In this document: in pieces, positions 25,091 to 38,102 of the stretch | Layout: every line of letters starts with the position of its first letter | How positions within the stretch are numbered: position 1 is the stretch's first letter | Source: Glandiceps talaboti | Taxonomy: Eukaryota; Hemichordata; Enteropneusta; Spengelidae | Reading direction: 5' to 3' | NCBI RefSeq assembly: GCF_964340395.1 | Contig: NC_135567.1 | Span: 15,252,806 to 15,316,805, forward strand | Length of the DNA: 64,000 nucleotides | The notes under the pieces: model-generated | Database searches by the model: none | Seen by the model: only the letters and a program-made list of their open reading frames with translations | Told to the model about the DNA's origin: nothing | Translations under genes and position numbers: made by a program

Positions 25091-28000
25091 CTCATACGCA
25101 AACTATATAACAAGTCAATGTTGGAAACAACCGCCGGAGCATATGTCATCTGCGTGCGTCTTCTGCATGCGCAAACGACAGTTCAAATACATCCCATAGT
25201 TCAGCGCGCCAAGATAATTTTGGTTTGCAGTCCGCTGTCACTTCTTTAGAGGGCGCCATCTTACCGTCTTTGCCATGCACCCGTGAATGTTGAACGCATC
25301 TTTTTTTTTAAATGCGTTATTGGTGAATGATTGTTATTTTCGAACGTGAATGCTTATAAATTAAACGCGTGGATCATGAATTCCATGCTTTGTGAATATA
25401 ACGACGCCAGTCGCGACTTCTGACCCAGTTCTCGTTAAATGAACTCTGTGGTCTGATGTATACTTCCTCTGATCTCAACCTTTAAGTACGGAGTTTTCTA
25501 TTGGTTGACACGAATGCCATTGAGCAATCAGAGTGTAACTATAATTGTGCGAGTTACAGGTCGCTATTATTTTTCCATTATAGGCGTTAATATATTCACT
25601 TTTTCAAACCCAAGAAACTTGTTTCCTGGCCACTGGAGGTTATTGTGAAGGTCACACTCTACTACTTGCATTGTACTATTTGATAGAACCCACGTGCCAG
25701 GCTAATTATAATTGCACAAACAATTTTGTGTATTTAACCCCTCCCCCCCCCATGAGAGAGAGAGAGAGACAGAGAGAGAGAGACAGAGACAAAGTGACTG
25801 ACTGACTGACTGAGTGAGTGAGTGAGTGAGTGAGTGAGTGACTGATTCATTGATTGAGTGTGTGTGTGTATGTATGTATGTATATAAGTGAGTGAGTGAG
25901 TGAGTGAGTGAGTGAGTGATTCATTGATTGTGTGTGTGTGTGTGTGTATGTATGTATATGAGTGAGTGAGTGAGTGAGTGAGTGAGTGAGTTAGAAAGAC
26001 AACTGAAAATAATAGTTCTAAAATATTTTTATCCATAAGTTGCTCTTACCTCCATATTGTTCAAAATAATCCAGACAGCAGTCACCACTAAGACGCAACT
26101 ATGATGACAGCTACAGTAGAAGTTGTAATTGTACCAATTACATTGTCCATCACAATATCCTTTCCCTAATGATTAGAATAATGCGTGAATGTTAAATAAA
26201 ATACAGAAAATCAAAATCCTGAATTAGTAAAAATAACACTTTCTAAATGTATGCTTTAACTACCAATAATCTCGAAATTAATGAGAGACTGATTGATATG
26301 TTTGGAGGTTTATGACAATAACTTTTATCATATTTTTCAATACAATATGTTGATAAATACCTAAAATATATACATCATTCGACTTCTGATATAATGATAT
26401 ACCAGCTAAGCTAGCTAACACGGAAGTTATGAAATACTCGTCATTTACAGTAGTATCCAAACGTTCTGTCGACTATTAGTGCCAAAGTATTGAACACCGC
26501 GTATTATTTTTTACATTTTTACAAAAATTAACAATTATGAAATAAGAAACTACTTTACAATGATGAATATAAACAAAAACAGACATCTTAGTAGGATACA
26601 GTGGAAATGAATGGACTCGTAAATCAACTTACCTCGCAACTAAATCTATTTACGGCCGGTCACAGACGCGTTCCGACACTGCAACCACCTCTTCAGTTGA
26701 GAAAACAGTATATACCTCAAACGGACAATCAATAACAGCGCCGGGTATATTATTTTTACGATCAGAATCCATCTCAATACGCAAACTAAATTACAAGTCA
26801 ATGTTGTAAACAACCGCCGGAGCACATGTCGTCTGCGTGCGTCGTCTGCATGCGCAAACGACAGTTTAAATCCATCCCGTAGCTCAGCGCGCCAAGATAA
26901 TTTTGGTTTGCAGTCCGCTGTCAGTTCTTTAGAGGGCGCCATCTTACCGTCTGAGCCTTGCACCCGTGAATGGTGAACGCATCTTTTTTAAAAATGCGTT
27001 ATTGGAGAGATTATTATTTTCGAACGTGAATGCTTATATTAAATTAAACGCGTGGACGGATCATGAATTGCGTGATTTTGCGTGAGCGAAAATTGTGAAT
27101 TTAACGACACCAGTCGCGACATCTGACCCAGTTCTCGTTGAATGAACTCTGTGGTCTGATGTTTACTTCCCCTGATCTCAACCTTTAAGTACGGAGTTTT
27201 CTATTGGTCCCCATGAATGCCATTCAGCAATCAGAGTGTAACTTTAATTGTGCGAGTTACAGGTCGCTATTATTTTTCCATTATATACGTTAATATATTC
27301 ATTTTTTAAAACCCAAGAAACTTGTTTCCTGACCACTGGGGGTTATTGTGAAGGTCACACTCTACATGCATGCATTGTACTATTAGTTAGAACATATATG
27401 CCAGGCTAATTTTAATTGCACAAACAATATAATTATGTGTATTTAACCCCCCCCCCCATGAGAGAGATAGAGAGTGACTGATTGACTGATTGAGCGAGTG
27501 AGTGAGTGAGTGAGTGAGTGAGTGAGTGAGTGAGTGAGTGAGTGAGTGAGTGAGTGTTTGTGTGTATGTGAGTGAGTGAGTGAGTGAGTGAGTGAGTGAG
27601 TGAGTGAGTGAGTGAGTGAGTGAGTGAGTGAGTGAGAAAGACAACTGAAAATAATTGTTCTAAAATAGTTTAGCCATAAGTCGCTCTTACCTCCATATTG
27701 TTCAAAATAATCCAGACAGCAGTCACCACTAAGACGCAACTATGATGACAGCTACAATAGAAGTTGTAATTGTACCAATTACATTGTCCATCACAATATC
27801 CTTTCCCTAATGATTAGAATAATGCGTGAATGTTAAAGAAAATACAGAAAATCAAAATCCTGAATTAGTAAAAATAACACTTTCTAAATATATACTTTAA
27901 CTACCAATAATCTCGAAATTAGTGAGAGACTGATTGATATGTTTGGAGGTTTATGAAAACATCTTTTATCATATTTTTCAATACAATATGTTGATAAATA

Positions 28001-30799
28001 CCCAAAATATATATATATCATTTGACTTCTGATATAATGATATACCAGCTATTAAGCTAGCTAACATGGAAGTTATGAAATACTCGTCATTTACAATAGT
28101 ATCCAAACCTTCTTTATCGACTAGGAGTGCCAAATTATTGAACACCGCGTAAATTATTGTTTACATTTTTACAAAAATTAACAATTATGGAATAAGAAAC
28201 TAGTTTACAATGATGAAAATAAACAAAAACAGACATCTTAGTACGATACAATGGACTCGTAAATCAACTTACCTCGCAACTAAATCTATTTACGGCCGGT
28301 CACAGACGCGTTCCGACACTGCAGTCTGCAACCACCTCTTCAGTTGAGAAAACAGTATATACCTCAAACGGACCATCAATAACAGCGCCGGGTATATCAA
28401 TTTTACCATCAGAATCCATCTCATACGCAAACTAAATTACAAGTCAATGTTGTAAAAAACCGCCGGAGCATATGTCGTCTGCTGCGTCGTCTGCATGCGC
28501 AAACGACAGTTTAAATCCATCCCGTAGCTCAGCGCGCGAAGATAATTTTGGTTTGCAGTCTGCTGTCAGTTCTTTAGAGGGCGCCATCTTACCGTCTTTG
28601 CCATGCACCCGTGAATGTTGAACGCATCTTTTTTAAATATGCATTATTGGTGAATGATTGTTATTTTCGAACGTGAATGCTTATAAATTAAACGCGTGGA
28701 TCATGAATTGCATGCTTTGTGAATATAACGATGCCAGTCGCGACTTCTGACCCAGTTCTCGTTAAATGAACTCTGTGGTCTGATGTTTACTTCCTCTGAT
28801 CTCAACCTTTAAGTACGGAGTTTTCTATTGGTTGACACGAATGCCATTCAGCAATCAGAGTGTAACTATAATTGTGCGAGTTACAGATCGCTATTATTTT
28901 TCCATTATAGGCGTTAATATATTACTTTTTCAAACCCAAGAAACTTGTTTGCTGGCCACTGGAGGTTATTGTGAAGCTCACACTCTACTACATGCATTGT
29001 ACTATTTGATAGAACCCACGTGCCAGGCTAATTATAATTGCACAAACAATTTTGTGTATTTAACCCCCCCCCCCCATGAGAGAGAGAGACAGAGACAGAG
29101 ACAGAGACAGAGACAGAGACAGAGAGTGACTGAGTGACTGACTGAGTGAGTGAGTGGGTGAGTGAGTGAGTGAGTGAGTGAGTGAGTGAGTGAGTGAGTG
29201 AGTGAGTGAGTGAGTGAGTGAGTGAGTGAGTTAGAAAGACAACTGAAAATAATTGTTCTAAAATAGTTTTATCCATAAGTCGCTCTTACCTCCATATTGT
29301 TCAAAATAATCCAGACAGCAGTCACCACTAAGACGCAACTATGATGACAGCTACAGTAGAAGTTGTAACTGTACCAATTACATTGTCCATCACAATATCC
29401 TTTCTCTATTGATTAGAATAATGCGTAAATGTTAAATAAAATACAAAAAAATCAAAATCTTAAATTAGTAAAATAACACTTTCTAAATGTATGCTTTAAC
29501 TACCAATAATCTCGAAATTAATGAGAGACTGATTGGTATGTTTGGAGGTTTATGACAATAACTTTGATCATATTTTTCAATACAATATGTTGATAAATAC
29601 CCAAAATATATATATCAATCGACTTCTGATATAATGATATACCAGCTAAGCTAGCTAACATGGAAGTTATGAAATACTCGTCATTTACAGTAGTATCCAA
29701 ACGTTCTGTCGTCTATGAGTGCCAAATTATTGAACACCGCGTATTATTGTTTACATTTTTACAAAAATTAAGAATTATGAAATAAGACACTACTTTACAA
29801 TGATGAAAATAAATAAAATCAGACATCTTAGTAGGATACGATGGAAATGAATGGACTCGTAAATCAACTTACCTCGCAACTAAATCTATTTACGGCCGGT
29901 CACAGACGCGTTCCGACACTGCAACCACCTCTTCAGTTGAGAAAACAGTATATACCTCAAACGGACCATCAATAGCAGCGCCGGGTATATCATTTTTACA
30001 ATCAGAATCCATCTCAATACGCAAACTAAATTACAAGTCAATGTTGTAAACAACCGCCGGAGCATATGTCGTCTGCGTGCGTCGTCTGGGTGCGCAAACG
30101 ACAGTTTAAATCCATCCCGTAGCTCAGCGCGCCAAGATAATTTTGGTTTGCAGTCCGCTGTCAGTTCTTTAGAGGGCGCCATCTTACCGTCTGAGCCTTG
30201 CACCCGTGCCGTGAATGGTGAACGCATCTTTTTTAAAAATGCGTTATTGGAGAGATTGTTATTTTCGAACGTGAATGCTTATATTAAATTAAACGCGTGG
30301 ACGGATCATGAATTGCGTGATTTTGCGTGAGCGAAAATTGTGAATTTAACGACACCAGTCGCGACATCTGACCCGGAGTTTTCTATTGGTTCCCATGAAT
30401 GCCATTGAGCATTCAGAGTGTAAATATAATTGTGTGAGTTACAGGTCGCTATTATTTTTCCATTATATACGTTAATATATTCAGTTTTTAAAACCCAAGA
30501 AACTTGTTTCCTGACCACTGGGGGTTATTGTGAAGGTTACACTCTACATGCATGCATTGTACTATTAGTTAGGACATATGTGCCAGGTTAATCACAATTG
30601 TGCAAACAATTTTGTGTATTTAACCCCCCCCCCCCCCATGAGAGAGACAGAGAGTGACTGATTGACTGAGTGTGTGTGTGTATGTATGTGAGTGAGTGAG
30701 TGAGTGAGTGAGTGAGTGAGTGAGTGAGTGAGTGAGTTAGAAAGAAAGACAACTGAAAATAATTGTTCCAAAATAGTTTTAGCCATAAGTCGTTCTTAC

Positions 30800-30904
30800 C
30801 TCCATATTTTTCAAAGTAATCCAGACAGCAGTCACCACTAAAGATACAACTATGAAGACAGCTACAATAGAAGTTGTAATTGTACCAATCACAATATCCT
30901 TTCC
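30800..30904 (-). CDS. Transmembrane-helix exon, intact copy (array unit 5)
   Basis: Same 35-codon, phase-0 exon as in unit 6, with GKDIV at the start and LKNME at the end. The differences are conservative (I/V) or in flanking polar positions (N/K). Both splice sites are kept. Confidence 0.42.
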
Positions 30905-32361
30905 CTATTGATTAGAATAATGCGCAAATGTTAAATAAAATAGACAAAATCAAAATCTTCAACATAATACTTAGTAAATGTATGCTTTAACTAGCAATGA
31001 GAAACGAAATTAATGAAAGCCTGATTGGTATGTTTGGAGGTTTATGAAAATAACTTTTATCATATTTTTCAATACAATATGTTGATGAATTCCTAAAATA
31101 TGTATATCATTCGACTTCTGATATAATAATATACCAGCTAAGCTAGCTAACATGGAAGTTATGAAATACTCGTCATTTACAATAGTATCCAAACGTTCTG
31201 TCGACGAGGAGTGCCAAATTATTGAACACCGCGTATTATTGTTTACATTTTTACAAAAATTAACAATAATGGAATAAGAAACTAGTGTACAATGATGAAA
31301 ATAAACAAAAACAGACATCTTAGTAGGATACAATGGAAATGAATGGACTTGTAAATCAACTTACCTCGCAACTAAATCTATTTACGGCCGGTCACAAACG
31401 CGTTCCGACACTACAACCACCTCTTCAGTTGAGAAAACAGTATATACCTCAAACGGACCATCAATAACAGCGCCGGGTATATTAATTTTACCATCAGAAT
31501 CCATCTCATATGCAAACTAAATTACAAGTCAATGTTGTAAACAACCGCCGGAGCATATGTCGTCTGCGTGCGTCGTCTGCATGCGCAAACGACAGTTTAA
31601 ATCCATCCCGTAGCTCAGCGCGCGAAGATAATTTTGGTTTGCAGTCCGCTGGCAGTTCTTTAGAGGGCGCCATCGTACCGTCTGAGCCTTGCACCCGTGA
31701 ATGGTGAACGCATCTTTTTTAAAAATGCGTTATTGGTGAGATTGTTATTTTTCGAACGTGAATGCTTATAAATTAAACGCGTGGACGGATCATGAATTGA
31801 GTGATTTTGCGTGAGCGAAAATTGTGAATTTAAAGACACCAGTCGCGACATCTGACCCAGTTCTCGTTCAATGAACTCTGTGGTCTGATGTTTACTTCCT
31901 CTGATCTCAACCTTTAAGTACGGAGTTTTCTATTGGTTCCCATGAATGCCATTGAGCAATCAGAGTGTAACTATAATTGTGTGAGTTACAGGCCTAGGTA
32001 GCTATTATTTTTCCATTATATACGACGTTAATATATTCACTTTTTAAAACCCAAGAAACTTGTTTCCTGACCACTGGGGGTTATTGTGAAGGTCACACTC
32101 TACATACATGCATTGTACTATTAGATAGGACATGTGTGCCAGGCTAATTATAATTGCACAATTATATGTATTTAACCCCCCCCCCCCATGAGAGAGACAG
32201 AGAGTGACTGATTGACCGAGTGTGTGTGTGTGTGTATGTATGTATGTAAGTGAGTGAGTGAGTGAGTGAGTGAGTGAGTGAGTGAGTGAGTGAGTGAGTG
32301 AGTTAGAAAGACAACTGAAAATAATTGTTCCAAAATAGTTTTAGCCATAAGTCGTTCTTAC

Positions 32362-32466
32362 CTCCATATTGTTCAAAGTAATCCAGACAGCAGTCACCAC
32401 TAAAGATACAATTATGAAGACAGCTACAATAGAAGTTGTAATTGTACCAATCACAATATCATTTCC
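32362..32466 (-). CDS. Transmembrane-helix exon, intact copy (array unit 6)
   Basis: A 105-nt exon of exactly 35 codons, phase 0 at both ends, with acceptor CAATAG|GGA and donor ATGGAG|GTAAGA. The product reads GNDIVIGTITTSIVAV-, then FIIVSLVVTAVWI and LNNME: one strongly hydrophobic helix of about 22 residues with polar ends, as in a single-pass receptor or adhesion protein. The rest of the protein is not identified. The nearest upstream exon candidate (32882-33009) ends in phase 1 and does not join directly. Confidence 0.45.
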
Positions 32467-32881
32467 CTATTGATTAGAATAATGCGTAAATGTTAAATAA
32501 AATAGGCAAAATCGAAATCTTAAACATAACACTTAGTAAATGTATACTTTAACTAGCAATGAGAAACGAAATTAATGAAAGCCTGATTGGTATGTTTGGA
32601 CGTTTATGAAAATAACTTTTATCATATTTTTCAATACAATATGTTGATAAATACCCAAAATATATATCTCCCACAATAAATGAATGTCAATGAAAATGGG
32701 TATGCAGAAACTCGTCAGTGGCAGTTCTATTTTTCGCACATGTCCAAAATGTTTTTATGAGACCCCAGATCAGTTTCGTCTGACTCCTAGGAGATGATGT
32801 CTGACAGTACAAATTAGTGAGAGTTATGTGTAAAATATTGCAAAGCACCATGCAAAGTTAGAAATTGTTTTTATATTACCT

Positions 32882-33009
32882 TGTTTGTCTTCTGTAATTA
32901 TTTCAAAGCCCTTCTCAGTACCGAAGACGTCACATACAAAACGTATCCACGCAGTAGGTTGAGTCGATAAGAAATCATCTGGTGCTTTGAAACCGGAATG
33001 TGCCCACAT
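32882..33009 (-). CDS. Possible first coding exon just outside the array
   Basis: On the minus strand an ATG at 33009, preceded in frame by TGA, opens 42 codons (MWAHSGFKAPDDFLS, then WIRFVCDVFGTEKGFEII) to a donor CAAG|GTAATA, phase 1. The composition looks coding (mixed polar and aromatic residues, no repeats). I do not recognise the family. It lies about 210 bp upstream of array unit 6, so it could be an exon of the gene whose transmembrane exon was amplified. The phases do not match for direct splicing to 32466, so another exon would be needed. Confidence 0.3.
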
Positions 33010-33137
33010 AATTCAGTTCTCCTGGGTTGAACTGTCTCCATGATCAGCGATCCGCGAAGAACAAGTCGCGCTCAGGCTGAGTTGAAATCTTGAAATCTGA
33101 CATAGATATATGCGTACAATAGCCACTGACAGTGGAA

Positions 33138-33218
33138 CGTTCCACCCTCGATAAAGCTCCCTTCGGTTGCTTGTCACGTCGTATCGGATGAAAACCCGAA
33201 GGTCTAGTAGCTAGACTA
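33138..33218. mobile_element. Right half of the TAGTCT MITE
   Basis: GTTCCACCCTCGATAAAGCT, then GTCGTATCGGATGA and GAAGGTCTAGTAGCTAGACTA. The left end is missing. Confidence 0.5.
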
Positions 33219-33389
33219 TGGTCTGGCGAACTTTCACGAAATACCTTTTAATACTTTTTAGAATCGGGCGATTGTCCTTTGAGCTTGCACGAAACACATT
33301 CTATGGTTGCGCGATATACAGTCTAAAATTGAGCGATGGTCCGGGGAGCTTCCACGAAACGCATTCTATGGTTGCACGATATACAGTCT

Positions 33390-33455
33390 AGGAGCAAACA
33401 GTTTTGAGCCTGCAAACTACAGAGGAATTACATTGCTACCAACTCTCAGTTACCT
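33390..33455 (+). mobile_element. Short reverse-transcriptase fragment
   Basis: Translates as SFEPANYRGITLLPTLS, the conserved block at the start of the LINE fingers domain (x-x-NYRGI-LLP-x-x-x-K). Only ~60 bp survive, and a MITE arm abuts on the right. It is from a different LINE copy than that at 35.5-36.3 kb, since that one lacks this block. Confidence 0.6.
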
Positions 33456-33533
33456 CAACTCTCAACACTGGGGGAAAGAGACCTCCCCAAGCATAGAAGA
33501 GCACCCAGCGGTGAGAGTCTGTGTAACCAAGAC
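33455..33533. mobile_element. Right-arm fragment of the AGTCTCGG MITE
   Basis: Sequence AGAAGAGCACCCAGCGGTGA and AGTCTGTGTAACCAAGACT matches the right end of the copies at 53 and 60 kb. It is fused to a LINE RT scrap on its left. Confidence 0.55.
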
Positions 33534-34275
33534 TATGAACTGTGTATTTCTCATTGCCTGCAACTACAAAATATATAGCTAGCAATAATCGATATATGCT
33601 GAATTAACTCATTTGACTCATAACTTAACTATATTGATTCGACTCTACTTGACTTGACTCTTGACTTACCTTTAATTGACCTGACTTACCTTTACTTGAC
33701 TTTGCTTGAGCTTGCCTTGCCTTTACTTGACTTTGCTTGAGCTTGCCCTACCTTTACTTGACTTTGCTTGACTCTTTAACTTCATTGTAGACTTGACTCA
33801 TGACGTCATCTGACAATTTAGAGGGTGGGCAAGGGGTATTTTTGTACTTTGCAATCAGGCCATTTTACTTTTGGTTATTTGTAAAACCTTGCAATAAAAT
33901 CTGCAAAATCGTAATTCAGAGGTCGGCGTACTGTGTAATCAACAATTTATTTTCTATATCTCTATACACAACAAACAATCGTTCAAAGCAGTTTGCAAAA
34001 ATGTAAGGAGACACTGACTCCTCATCTTATCACCAATCATCAATGTGTTGTCACATGTTTTACAAGGAATGGTAGATGCACTGAGAATGCCTTTCCAGCA
34101 ACTTTTCAGTAATAATTCTTAAACTTCGACTCCAGTTTATTTTCTTCATAATTCATAAGTTGTGTTTTTCATAAAAATTGAAAATTCGTAAATGTAATTC
34201 AACACTTATTTTTTTCTGTAAATCGTATGAGGGGACACCCTTGCCCACCCTCAATTTAGAATACTGTAGTTCAAA

Positions 34276-34279
<4 letters not shown>

Positions 34280-34324
<45 letters not shown>
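34280..34324. repeat. (GT)n microsatellite
   Basis: A pure GT run of 45 bp. Confidence 0.95.
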
Positions 34325-34325
<1 letters not shown>

Positions 34326-34519
34326 CCTTCTACTATTATTTAAACTTTAGCAACAACTCTGTAATGCTGTACACACAATTGACAATCTTTAACATCGACA
34401 TATTGTAGTCTAACTTGGAGTATTCAAATCAAAGTATTGACTTCGCACATGGACAGTGCAAATCATACCTACTACATAATATAATATAATGCATATAAAC
34501 TTCTTTGACTTACGGTTGC

Positions 34520-35275
34520 TGAACTTTTCACTGATGGCGATCAACTGAAATGCGAAGTCCAAGTATTTGCAGTCAAAATTGTTATTGTCCAAGAGTGCAC
34601 ACAATTCACTCTACTAGTTCAAAAAAAGTCATTTACCATATAATGTACTCTGTGAACACATTGAAAACGTGTTACTTTCACTTCAATTCCAGTCCGAATA
34701 AAATGTCCGTTCTTAGAGTACCCCGACTTGGGTCACTCCTCAAAAACACCTGTTACAGTACTGTATTTTTACTGTAAATATTATCACGAGGATATGTCCA
34801 AATTGTACCTATTAGTATTACTCTATTTATCACGACAGTAAGTATGCAAAGTGAGGGTTCCGACACTGAACTTTTCACTGATGGCGATCAACCTAATACT
34901 GCAACAAAAATGTTCATTTGGCAACACAGTGTGAACTCCAAGTATTTCCAGTCAAAGTTCAAAATTGATATTGTCTAAATAAGAGTGCACACAGTTCGCT
35001 CTGCTAGTTCAAAACCAGTATCACGTCTGCAACAAGTCATTTACCATATAATGTACTCTGTGCAGAGGTTCCTTTTAATCCAAGGATAGGAACACATTAA
35101 AAACTTCAATCCGAGTCCGGATAAAATGTTCGTTCTCAGAGTACCAAGACTTGGGACACGCCTCAAACCCGCCTGTAGCTGTTACAGTGCACTGTGGCTG
35201 CAAATGTTATCATGAGGACATCGCATGTCTAAATGTTATCATGAGGACATCGCATGTCTAAATCCTGCCTGTAGT
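34520..35275. repeat. Tandem duplication of ~350-400 bp
   Basis: TGAACTTTTCACTGATGGCG, AAGTATTT-CAGTCAAA and CATTTACCATATAATGTACT occur from 34520 and again from 34867. The second copy has an extra 32-bp internal doubling (TTATCATGAGGACATCGCAT). On the minus strand the first copy has an exon-like piece, CAG|TTGATCGCCATCAGTGAA ending in a GTAAGT donor, with no recognised product. Confidence 0.65.
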
Positions 35276-35520
35276 ATAACGCCATAACCACAACACAGTC
35301 TGCAAACTGGGGATTCCAACACTGCTACCGGTTTGGCTTCTGATGATAAAGACTATACACACACTGACAGTGAATTTGCGTTTACCTCAAATTCCAGCCA
35401 TTGGCGTCAATCGAACATTTTCACTAATTTGCATTTAACATCAACAGCTCAGCCAGCCGGTAGTAGTGTAATATGATAATTCACTACCAACTAATTTGCA
35501 TACAAATTAAAACCTCACTG

Positions 35521-36309
35521 GTTTTATTTATTTATTTGAGATGTCTACAGGATTACCCCATTTACAGACACTCTGAAATTGGAAAGACTAAAATACATAC
35601 AATATTTACAAAAGTAGTAAAAATAGAAATAAAATAAATTAAAAGAAGATAAAAATTACCGAAATTGCGTTCACACATCAACTATTTCATTTTGGACATT
35701 TTTTCTAAAAGTACTGAGACTTGAAAATATGTCAGTGTTTTGCAAGGTGTTGATAAAATTGAAGGTCCTAGGTAAAAACGAGTTTTTTCCTTTGAGTAGA
35801 ATTAAAACGTGCCATTTTAAATGTGTAGTGGGAACGGAGATTCCTGGATGGCACATGAAAAAGAACATTGGCAACAATATATATTGAATTAAAAGAGCCA
35901 TTTACGCATTTATATAAAAAGACTGCATCCAGCAATTTCCTACGAGCGGACCCAAGATGGAACCCTGAGGTACACCTGATATAACATTTCGCCATGTAGA
36001 CGAGGTACCTCCAATGACAACACGCTATTGTCGGTTATTTAAATAAGAACGAAACCATTCGAGAAGGCATCCACTAATACCATAGGATTTCAACTTGTGT
36101 ATGAGAAGCAGATGGTTAACAGAATCAAATGCTTTCGAATAATCAAGGTACAGCGAATCCACCTGTCTGCCTTTATCGAGTTCACCGCCCATAAAGTCAA
36201 TGTACTCCACAAGATTCGTGGTAGTTGATCGACCCTTGACAAATCCATGTTGGCAAGAACTAATGGAACTTTCAAAATGCGCATATACAGATTGGAATAC
36301 AACATACAA
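35521..36309 (-). mobile_element. LINE retrotransposon 3' fragment (CR1/Jockey-like), internally deleted
   Basis: Minus-strand translation gives reverse-transcriptase blocks: CQHGFVKGRSTTTNLVEY, then LYLDYSKAFDSVNH, then LKSYGISGCLLEWFRSYLNNRQ, a stop, then SGVPQGSILGPL. The frame then jumps directly to ARRKLLDAVFLYKCVNGSF, the distal C-terminal part. The catalytic YxDD region and much of the thumb are deleted at about 35950, and the element is dead. The 3' UTR ends in an (AAAT)n tail at 35521-35540. The 5' limit is near 36300. Confidence 0.85.
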
Positions 36310-36522
36310 ATGTTTTGTCGTTGGGTTATGAATTATAAGTCATTGTCCACTAAACATGTCACTTTGTTTCACAAAATATTATATGCGACTACATTTAAAA
36401 AACTATTTATGTATTTCTCTGAATTGATATATTGATGACATTGTCCTTTTTTATACTCATGAAGGTGAAAGTATCGACAATAGCAATCGATTTCAGTCGG
36501 GTTCATTCATCAGTTTTCCTTA

Positions 36523-36902
36523 GGCCAAATAATAAAAAGTTGTTTGTTCCGGTTACACGACCCCACCTAGTTTTTCACACCGACCCTAAAAATTTGTTTA
36601 CGTATTCGAGGAAAATAGTAATAAAATCGCGAAAATCGTGAAGTCTCGCAAGAAATAGTGGGTGCGGGAACTGACATCAACTTAAAAAGACAATATAAAA
36701 CTATTCTTCCAAACTGTAATGGCTGTACATCTGATAGAAAGAAATAAACAACACAGAGACCATTTGGAAAACAATGGAAAACCTGAACTAGACACTCGCA
36801 AATGGAAAAAATATAAATAAAATAAAATAAAAAATCCACCTACCCCACCTATTTTAAAATTGAATGTAATCGGAACCACACAAAAAATGTTTACGCCTTA
36901 CT
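36523..36902. mobile_element. Interspersed element, ~380 bp, copy 1
   Basis: Imperfect inverted ends: TTAGGCCAAATAATAAAAAG with GTTCCGGTTACACGACCCC at the left, and GTAATCGGAACCACACAAAA through GTTTACGCCTTA at the right. The interior (GGGAACTGACATCAACTTAA, AACTATTCTTCCAA-CTGTAA) recurs at 17.7-18.1 and 59.45-60.1 kb. Confidence 0.65.
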
Positions 36903-37229
36903 AGGAAATGAACACCTCTCAGCAGTTCAACCCGTACCCGTTGTTTTGTTTACCTATCACATTATTCTATATTGTTTTGTTTTGCTGTTTGGAGTCCTAT
37001 GATGTTCGATCAATATTACAGCAGAGTAGACCAAACATGTGATACTCACATAATCTACCAACTGTTACATGTATAATGTCAGAAAATGTGAGATGACTTT
37101 GTTAATGCTGCCATAGCAACGGTGTTTGCTGACTCAGCAGAACACTCAGTCATCACTTTAGAGACTGATAATCCAGAGGCGGCGTTCAGTGATGCTTGAT
37201 CTACACCAACGTTAATTTCACAAACTGTA

Positions 37230-37560
<331 letters not shown>

Positions 37561-37828
37561 TCTGTTCATTATTTTATTTACCAAGTGAAAGCAGTTTAAA
37601 GGGATATTTGGTGTTGGTAATGCCATCGTCATCAGTGCCATGTTACATTATTATCATTAATAATTCGGATAAACCGGTTACTAAGTGAGTATATTCTGAC
37701 GATTAGTTTACGATGTTGTGACATTTTATCCATTCACTGTGTCCCATTACAGTTACTGTGTTAAAAACAACCTCGAGATTCATTTATTTTTAGTGGGCTG
37801 AGATTTCAATTACTTCAGAACTGGAGAT

Positions 37829-37964
37829 GACCGTTTAAAATTCAACTTTGACCAAAATAATGGCCATTATTTTTTAAATGGCTACTGAAGAAATTGGTCA
37901 TAATTTTGGCCATTGAAAACATTTGGCCATTATTTTGGCCATGCTTGAATTTTAAACGTTGGTC
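37829..37964. repeat. Inverted repeat with repeated GGCCATTATTTT motif
   Basis: GACCGTTTAAAATTCAACTT at the left pairs with TTGAATTTTAAACGTTGGTC at the right. Between them, the palindromic AATGGCCATTA motif and near copies occur four times. Confidence 0.6.
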
Positions 37965-38102
37965 AATTCTAATAAAATAAGGAAGGAGAATGTCGTCATA
38001 CTCATACCTTCGATGACGTCTTGATACCAATAAATACCGGTAGAGGGCGATATTCAGGGTCAGGGAATGAGGCATTGACCTCTGAGTACTGAGTTCATGC
38101 GT

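Larger units (their letters stand above)
23101..32669. repeat. Six-copy head-to-tail tandem array of a 1.5-1.7-kb unit
   Basis: Units start at 23101, 24691, 26380, 28023, 29620 and 31112 and end at 32669 (about 1590, 1689, 1643, 1597, 1492 and 1558 bp). The array opens at CGACTTC-GATATAATGAT and closes exactly where the next such start would fall, so all six units are complete. On the minus strand each unit contains, in order: a transmembrane-helix exon, a poly-C then (GAGT)n/(GT)n stretch, a promoter-like segment, a leader with an ATGGCGCC start, and an SAP-like exon with donor GAG|GTAAGT. Length differences come mostly from the GAGT block and small indels. Units 1-4 form one sequence subgroup and 5-6 another at the transmembrane exon. 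This is a segmental duplication of genic sequence, not a satellite in the usual sense. Confidence 0.93.

Noticed and set aside
28832-29137. Plus-strand ORF in array unit 4
   Set aside because: It covers the inferred minus-strand promoter region, ends in a GACAGA microsatellite (RQRQ) and is not preserved in the other units.
24112-32300. ORFs ending in THSLTHSLTHS in each array unit
   Set aside because: They run through the GAGT tetramer block; the period, not selection, keeps them open.
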